A stretch of 29,477 nucleotides of DNA from Chloroflexota bacterium (GTDB taxonomy: Bacteria; Chloroflexota; Anaerolineae; UBA1429): positions 1 through 29,477 of the forward strand of contig JAAZBY010000442.1 of assembly GCA_012513595.1 (NCBI GenBank). Reading direction: 5' to 3'. The notes under the pieces are model-generated. The model was not told where the DNA came from, made no database searches, and saw only the letters and a program-made list of their open reading frames with translations. Both the position numbers and the translations under genes were made by a program. Below, in pieces: positions 24,906 to 29,477 of this stretch (its first letter is position 1; each line of letters starts with the position of its first letter).

Positions 24906-25020
24906 GTTGCTCACCTCGATCTTGCTGTGGGCCAGGTCGGCATCTTGCGGGCGCCCTGGCTGCAAGGCTGACACGTGGGAACCTTGAGCGACCTCACCGC
25001 GCCGGCGAACGCGTCTCGCA

Positions 25021-25051
25021 GGGGAAAAGGGGGAGAGGGGAGGGTTGGGGG
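25021..25051 (+). other. G-quadruplex motif in the lonB-like leader DNA
   Basis: Five G runs (4, 5, 4, 3 and 5) are separated by loops of 4, 3, 1 and 2 bases on the + strand. That strand is the template for the lonB-like leader; the transcript itself carries the matching C/T-rich tract. Confidence 0.7.
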
Positions 25052-25073
25052 TAGCAGCGCGGCAACTGCCGGC

Positions 25074-25102
25074 AGTATAGGCCCAGCCCAAGGGCTCTGC
25101 AA
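25074..25102 (-). promoter_or_regulatory. Sigma70-type promoter of the lonB-like gene
   Basis: Read on the - strand: TTGCAG (25102-25097), 17-bp spacer, TATACT (25079-25074). Predicted start near 25067, leaving a leader of about 160 bases. Confidence 0.65.
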
Positions 25103-25149
25103 CACGTCAGGAAACCAGGCGGCCCCCCTGAGCGCGGCCGATCCGCAAG

Positions 25150-25178
25150 TTGACCATGGAATATCGGCAACGTATAAT
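25150..25178 (+). promoter_or_regulatory. Sigma70-type promoter of glycosyltransferase-DUF2723 unit
   Basis: TTGACC (25150-25155), 17-bp spacer, perfect TATAAT (25173-25178). Transcription should start near 25185. Confidence 0.8.
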
Positions 25179-25184
25179 CTGCCT

Positions 25185-25386
25185 GCAATGTGCGCGCAAG
25201 CACAGCCCGGCCGGCCGGCCGATGGTTGGCGGCACGCGGCCCCTCAGCATGGCCAGGCCGCCCGGCTGGCCTCCTCACGGACGTTGACGCGCTCGGTTCG
25301 CCAGGGGAACCGAGCGTCGTGCCCAATACCCAGGCCAGCCGTGCAGCCGGGTTCGGCGCCGGGCATAGCTCTATCCGCGGAAGGGT
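25185..25386 (+). other. Structured 200-base leader upstream of the glycosyltransferase
   Basis: This non-coding leader begins at the predicted transcription start. It contains three tandem CCGG units (25207-25218), a GGCCAG/CTGGCC stem (25251-25256 with 25266-25271) and a perfect 10-bp hairpin CGCTCGGTTC/GAACCGAGCG (25290-25299 with 25307-25316). No known riboswitch class was recognised and no small open reading frame with an SD was seen. With the lonB-like leader, it accounts for the gene-free stretch 24906-25386. Confidence 0.5.
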
Positions 25387-26646
25387 ATGGTGTCGAGTGT
25401 GAACACGCCGGGACAGGCCCCGCAGGATTCCGTGGCCGTCGAGCTGTCCGCCTCGCGCGGGCAATCGGGCGAAGAGCCTCTCCCCGGGCAGGCCGGGGTC
25501 CGGCGCGTGGCGCTGAACAGCCTGTTCTGGGGAGCCCGGAGCACCGGTTCGGGGCAGTACCTCCACAACCTGCTGCCCCATCTCGCCGCGCTCCAACCGG
25601 AGACGAGCTACGTCCTGCTCGGCCCTGCTGGCGCCAAGCAAACGCAGGATGACGGCACCTGGCCCCGGCATACGCTGCGCACACCCTTTGACGGCGCCAG
25701 CCGCAACCTTGGCAAGGTGTGGTTCGAACAGGTGGCCTTCCCGCGCGCCTGTCAGCATATTGAGGCGGACGTGGCCCACGTGCCCTACTTTGCGCCGCCT
25801 TTGTGGCCAACGATTCCTACCGTGGTGACCATCCACGACCTGATCCCCCTGCTGTTGCCGACCTACCGGGCCACCTGGGCGATCCGTGCCTACGTCCGCC
25901 TGGTCTCGCTGGCGGCGCGACGGGCCAGCCTGGTGCTTACTGACTCGGAGGCCTCTGCCCGCGACATCGTACGGCACCTGGGGCTGCCCAGGGAGCGGCT
26001 GCGCGTCATCTATCTGGCCGTCGACGCCTCCTACCACCCCGTAGCCCCCGAGGCCAGGGGCGAGGTGTTACGCCGCCTGGCGTTGCCCGACGAGTTCCTC
26101 CTCTACCTCGGGGGGTTCGACCATCGCAAGAGCGTCATCCCCCTCCTGGAGGCTTACGCACGGGCCCGCGAGCGGCTGCAGGGGCTGCCCCTGGTGCTGG
26201 CTGGGCGCCTCCCCAGGAAGGATTCGGCCTTCGCCCCCGACCCCCGCCCGGCTATCGCCCGCCTGGGGCTCGAGGGGCAGGTGTACCTGCCCGGCTGGGT
26301 CGACGAGGCCGACAAGCCCGCCCTCTATTCCGCGGCGCTGGCCTTCTGCTTCCCCTCGGCCTACGAGGGCTTTGGCCTGCCGGTGTTGGAGGCCATCTCT
26401 TGCGGGACGCCGGCCATCGTGGCAGCGGGCAGCTCGCTCCAGGAAGTCGCCGGGCACGGAGGTCTCGTCGTGCCCCCGGGAGACGTGGCCGCGCTGAGTG
26501 CTGCGCTCGTCCGCCTGGCCAGTGAGAGGACGCTGCGCGCCGAGCTCTCTGACGCCGGCCTGCAGCACGCCCAGCGCTTCTCATGGAAGCGCACCGCCGC
26601 CCAGACCCTGGCCGCCTATGAGCAGGCCATGAGGCCGGCGTCCTAA
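25387..26646 (+). CDS. GT4-family glycosyltransferase
   Basis: GT-B fold retaining glycosyltransferase, 419 residues, probably acting on cell-surface polysaccharide or glycolipid. After about 38 low-complexity residues, the family starts at RVALNSLFWGARSTGSGQYL. Further motifs are VVTIHDLIPLL, LTDSEASARDIVRHLG, LYLGGFDHRKSVIPLLEA and the E-x7-E region YEGFGLPVLEAISCGTPA in the donor domain. The start is uncertain: ATG at 25387 is only one base from the AAGGG SD, so GTG at 25390 may be used instead. It is followed after 49 bases by the DUF2723 gene, and both share the promoter at 25150. Donor and acceptor are not predictable. Confidence 0.92.
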   Translation: MVSSVNTPGQAPQDSVAVELSASRGQSGEEPLPGQAGVRRVALNSLFWGARSTGSGQYLHNLLPHLAALQPETSYVLLGPAGAKQTQDDGTWPRHTLRTPFDGASRNLGKVWFEQVAFPRACQHIEADVAHVPYFAPPLWPTIPTVVTIHDLIPLLLPTYRATWAIRAYVRLVSLAARRASLVLTDSEASARDIVRHLGLPRERLRVIYLAVDASYHPVAPEARGEVLRRLALPDEFLLYLGGFDHRKSVIPLLEAYARARERLQGLPLVLAGRLPRKDSAFAPDPRPAIARLGLEGQVYLPGWVDEADKPALYSAALAFCFPSAYEGFGLPVLEAISCGTPAIVAAGSSLQEVAGHGGLVVPPGDVAALSAALVRLASERTLRAELSDAGLQHAQRFSWKRTAAQTLAAYEQAMRPAS

Positions 26647-26695
26647 GGCCCCCTCCGCGGAACCGCTGCGGCCCGCCCACAGACAAGGACAGATC

Positions 26696-29477
26696 ATGAT
26701 CTCCTCGCACAGCAGGGCCGCGCGGGCGCGCGGACGCCTCGATTGGCCGGTGTTGGCTTCCGGGTTGGCCGTTGGGCTCTACGCCGGGCGGGTCCTCGCC
26801 GAGAGCAGCGCCCGCCCCTGGCCGCTCCGCTACCTGCTGCCGCTCCTGTTGGCCGCGCTGTGCGCCGGCCTGGCCGCCTCGCTGATCGCCTCGCGCCGGC
26901 GTGATGTGCGCCCCTTCCTGCTTCTGGCCATCTATGTCCTATGGCCCACGGCGGCCCCCCTGGTGGCCCTCGCCGCTTTGGCCGGGGCGTTGGGGGTCTT
27001 CCTGATGGCCCACCGCGCGGCCCCTGCGCGGCGCCCCTGGGCCGAGATCTGCGCCGGCATAGCCGGCCTGATCCTCTACGTCGGCACCCTGTCTCCGGGG
27101 CTGCTGCCGGCCGATTCGGGCGAGTTCCAGTTGGTCAGCGCAGTGCTGGGGATCGCCCATCCCCCTGGGTATCCTCTGTATACGCTGCTGGGCAAGGCGG
27201 CCATGCTCTTGTTGCCCGTGCGAGATGCCGCCTATCGCCTGAACTTGCTCAGCGCCCTGCTGAGCGCCGGGACCCTGACCCTGCTGGCCCGCACGGTGCG
27301 CCGGCAGACCGGATCCGCCGCCGCGGCGCTGGTGGCGGCCGCCGCGCTGGGCCTCTCGACCACCTTCTGGGCCCAAGCCACGACGGCGAACATCCGCGCC
27401 CTCACGGCGCTCTCGGTGGCGGCGCTCGTGGCGTTGGCGCTGGAGTGGGGGCGGAGGCGGTCGCCGCGACTGCTCTGGATCCTCGCGGGAACCTTTGGCC
27501 TGGCCGTCGGGCACCACGCCTCCCTGGCGCCGCTGGCGCTCCCCCTGGGCGCTTACGTGTTCCTGAGCGAGCCGGCCCTGCTCCGCAGCCCGCGCCGCTG
27601 GGCCGCGCCGCTGGGGGCCCTGGCCGCGTCCTTTGTCGTGCTCCTCTATCTGCCGGTGCGCAGCCTCCTGGGGGCCCCCTTTGACCCGGCGCCGATTCGG
27701 TCGGTGAGCGGCTTCCTGGAGCACGTGCTGGCCTCCGGGTTCCGCGGAGACATGTTCTACTTCCGAACCTTGGGCGAGCTGGCCGCCCGCGTCGCGGTGT
27801 GGGGCCAGATCCTGAACCTGCAGTTCGGCCCGTTACTGCTGGCCGGCGCCCTGGGCGGCGCGGTCCTGGTTGGCCGACGCGACTGGCGCGCGCTGCTCCT
27901 CTTGGGTGGCACCTTCCTGGTCAACACGGTGCTGGCCGTCACCTATCGGGCGCCCCAGACGGTCGAGTATCTGCTGCCTTCGTACGTGGCACTGGTGGCC
28001 CTGCTCGGCTATGGGCTGGGGACTGCGCTGCCGCTGATGCGCTCCGCCTGGCCGCGGGGGATCGTCGTCGCTGCCCTGCTGTGCGCCACCGCCTGGAACG
28101 GCTGGACGAACGCGCCCAGCTTTGCCGCGCTCCACCGGGACGATTCCACCCGCGAGGCAGCCGAGGCGCTCCTCCGTGAGGCCCCCGAGGGCGCCGCGAT
28201 CCTGGCCTCCTGGCACCGCGCCACCCCGCTCTGGTACCTGCAATACGTCGAGGGGCTGCGGCGCGACGTCGAGGTCATCTACGTCTACCCCGAGGGCGCC
28301 ACGCCCAACGAGGAGGTCTGGCTGCGGCGCATCGCTGAGCAGTCCGCCGCCCGGCCGGTGATCGTGACGAACCGCTTCTACGCCTACGAGGGGAGCGGCT
28401 ACCGCCTGGTGCCGTTCGGCGACGCATGGTTGGCGCGGCGCGAGCCGCTGACCGAGGTGCCCGAGGCAATCACCCCGGCCGAGGCCCCCTTCGGCGAGGA
28501 ACTCACCCTGCTCGGCTACCGCCTCTCCTCCGCGATGCCCCGCCCCGGCCAGACGCTGGAGCTGCGCGTTACCTGGCGGGCCGAGCGGCCGCTCGCCCGG
28601 GACTATGCCACCTTCGCCCAGTTGGTGGGGCCCCAGGGCGTGGTGGGCCAGGGCGACCTGGCGCACCGCTCCACCGAGTTCCTGCCCGGTGAGGTGCGGG
28701 TGGACGCGTACAGCATCCCGCTGCTCCTCCACGCCACGCCGGGGCAGTATCAGCTGATCACGGGGTTCTACTACCAGGAGGCGGGCGCACTGCGCCGGCT
28801 GACGAGCGGCGCGGCCGATCACGTGGTCCTGACTACGGTCGAGCTCCTGCCAAGCGCGGCTCCCTTTGCCACGGTCCATCCGCGCGCCGACATCTTTGCC
28901 GGGGGGCTGCGCCTGACGGGCGTCGACGTCGACCACAGCGTGGCCGGCCAGGTGCGCCTGTACTTGCAGGTGGCACGCGCCGCCGAGGACCCCCTGCGCC
29001 GCGGACCCTGGCGCGTGGATGGGGCGCCGCTGGCGCTGCTGGTGTCCGGCGCCGACGGCACGCCCTTGGCCCAAGCCGAACTGGCCGACCTGCCCCCCGG
29101 CGCCGCCGCGGCCGTGGCCGTCGACCTGCCAGGGGAACTGCGTGAGGCGCGCCTGACGGTGCTGGGCGCCGACGGGTCGCCCGCAGCACGCCTGGGACCC
29201 TGGCACCTGGCCAGGCGCCCGGAGCTAACGCTGCCGCTCCCGACGCTGCGGCAGCACTATCTGCCCCTGGGCGGCGAGATGGTCTTTACGGGGCTGGGGC
29301 GCCTGCCGGAGGAGGCCTCGGCGGGCAGCGCGATTACGCTGCGGCCGCGCTTTCTCTCTCTGCGGGCGCTGACGCGGGACTATTCCGTCTCGGTGGGGCT
29401 GGCGCGCCCCGACCTCGGCTGGGAGGCCAAGTCCGACGGGACCCCGGCGTTGGGGGCCATCCCGACGCTCAAGTGGG
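26696..29477 (+). CDS. DUF2723 polytopic membrane protein, GT-C-like (3' end outside window)
   Basis: Large membrane protein with at least 927 codons and no stop before the window edge. ATG at 26696 has AAGGA about six bases upstream. Three or four hydrophobic segments (about 17-110) precede the DUF2723 core, which shows LPADSGEFQLVSAVLGI, HPPGYPLYTLLGK and YRLNLLSALLSAG; Asp140, Glu143 and His155 are in positions typical of GT-C mannosyltransferase-like enzymes. More helices run to about residue 465. A soluble part begins at about 470 (EAAEALLREAPEGAAILASW) and continues into beta-rich domains (LGYRLSSAMPRPGQTLELRV near 605). The family resembles protein O-mannosyltransferases and is often found beside glycosyltransferases, as here. 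The actual activity is unproven. Confidence 0.88.
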   Translation, partial: MISSHSRAARARGRLDWPVLASGLAVGLYAGRVLAESSARPWPLRYLLPLLLAALCAGLAASLIASRRRDVRPFLLLAIYVLWPTAAPLVALAALAGALGVFLMAHRAAPARRPWAEICAGIAGLILYVGTLSPGLLPADSGEFQLVSAVLGIAHPPGYPLYTLLGKAAMLLLPVRDAAYRLNLLSALLSAGTLTLLARTVRRQTGSAAAALVAAAALGLSTTFWAQATTANIRALTALSVAALVALALEWGRRRSPRLLWILAGTFGLAVGHHASLAPLALPLGAYVFLSEPALLRSPRRWAAPLGALAASFVVLLYLPVRSLLGAPFDPAPIRSVSGFLEHVLASGFRGDMFYFRTLGELAARVAVWGQILNLQFGPLLLAGALGGAVLVGRRDWRALLLLGGTFLVNTVLAVTYRAPQTVEYLLPSYVALVALLGYGLGTALPLMRSAWPRGIVVAALLCATAWNGWTNAPSFAALHRDDSTREAAEALLREAPEGAAILASWHRATPLWYLQYVEGLRRDVEVIYVYPEGATPNEEVWLRRIAEQSAARPVIVTNRFYAYEGSGYRLVPFGDAWLARREPLTEVPEAITPAEAPFGEELTLLGYRLSSAMPRPGQTLELRVTWRAERPLARDYATFAQLVGPQGVVGQGDLAHRSTEFLPGEVRVDAYSIPLLLHATPGQYQLITGFYYQEAGALRRLTSGAADHVVLTTVELLPSAAPFATVHPRADIFAGGLRLTGVDVDHSVAGQVRLYLQVARAAEDPLRRGPWRVDGAPLALLVSGADGTPLAQAELADLPPGAAAAVAVDLPGELREARLTVLGADGSPAARLGPWHLARRPELTLPLPTLRQHYLPLGGEMVFTGLGRLPEEASAGSAITLRPRFLSLRALTRDYSVSVGLARPDLGWEAKSDGTPALGAIPTLKW

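Noticed and set aside
24906..25091. Longer N-terminus for the LonB-like protease
   Set aside because: It would start upstream of the predicted transcription start and the extra residues are not family-like, whereas ATG 24905 has an SD.
25185..25386. tRNA, T-box or known riboswitch in the long leader
   Set aside because: No cloverleaf, T-box sequence or recognised riboswitch core could be found by eye.
27833..29206. 457-codon - strand frame near the window end
   Set aside because: Antisense to the continuous DUF2723 reading frame, Gln/Gly/His-rich, without known motifs.
1..29477. Mobile elements, att sites or toxin-antitoxin genes
   Set aside because: No transposase, integrase, terminal repeats or small toxin-like pairs were seen; base composition looks even throughout.

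Overview
The window is a GC-rich (roughly two thirds G+C), densely packed bacterial chromosome segment. No phage, insertion sequence, CRISPR array, rRNA or tRNA was recognised. The gene set suggests a member of the Chloroflexota (Anaerolineae-like): a compact RpoC without the trigger-loop insertion of proteobacteria, a DUF951 protein, an NFACT/RqcH factor, GT51 penicillin-binding proteins with a TNPG variant of the catalytic loop, a DUF2723 membrane protein, and Ser/Thr/Pro-rich extracellular tails. This placement is inferred from family knowledge, not from a search.

Layout. (1) 2-6405 (+): the 3' three quarters of rpoC, then a class A penicillin-binding protein. (2) 6499-9284 (-): a lipoprotein polysaccharide deacetylase followed by rqcH. 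(3) 9393-12750 (+): rsmD, a DUF951 gene, mnmE and a GT4 glycosyltransferase, apparently one operon. (4) 12830-14277 (-): a two-gene UxaA/SuyAB-type dehydratase. (5) 14377-15387 (+): an orphan MoxR AAA+ ATPase. (6) 15462-18083 (+): rho with a long pyrimidine-rich leader, then a LysM/M23 endopeptidase. (7) 18178-21728 (-): a HAD phosphatase-like gene and a second class A PBP. (8) 21944-22368 (+): a small thioredoxin-like gene. (9) 22440-24905 (-): a LonB/YcbZ-like protease. (10) 25150-29477 (+): a GT4 glycosyltransferase and a DUF2723 protein cut by the window end.

The strongest novel signal is gene (8). It has an in-frame TGA directly after a Cys codon. Seventeen bases after the TGA begins the loop of a compact hairpin that fits the bacterial SECIS pattern, and the frame stays open to a natural stop, so it looks like an unannotated small selenoprotein. 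Its promoter is near-consensus, and the predicted start of transcription carries a perfect ATACCC-N5-GGGTAT dyad of the CsoR/CstR operator type. Together these suggest a metal- or sulfur-responsive, selenium-dependent redox protein.

The functional theme is cell-envelope construction (two PBPs, M23 peptidase, deacetylase, two glycosyltransferases, DUF2723 protein) interleaved with housekeeping information-processing genes (rpoC, rho, rsmD, mnmE, rqcH) and protein quality control (RqcH, LonB). Most transcription units start from a TTGAC-type -35 and a TATAAT-type -10 exactly 17 bp apart, and every convergent gene pair is separated by one strong hairpin.
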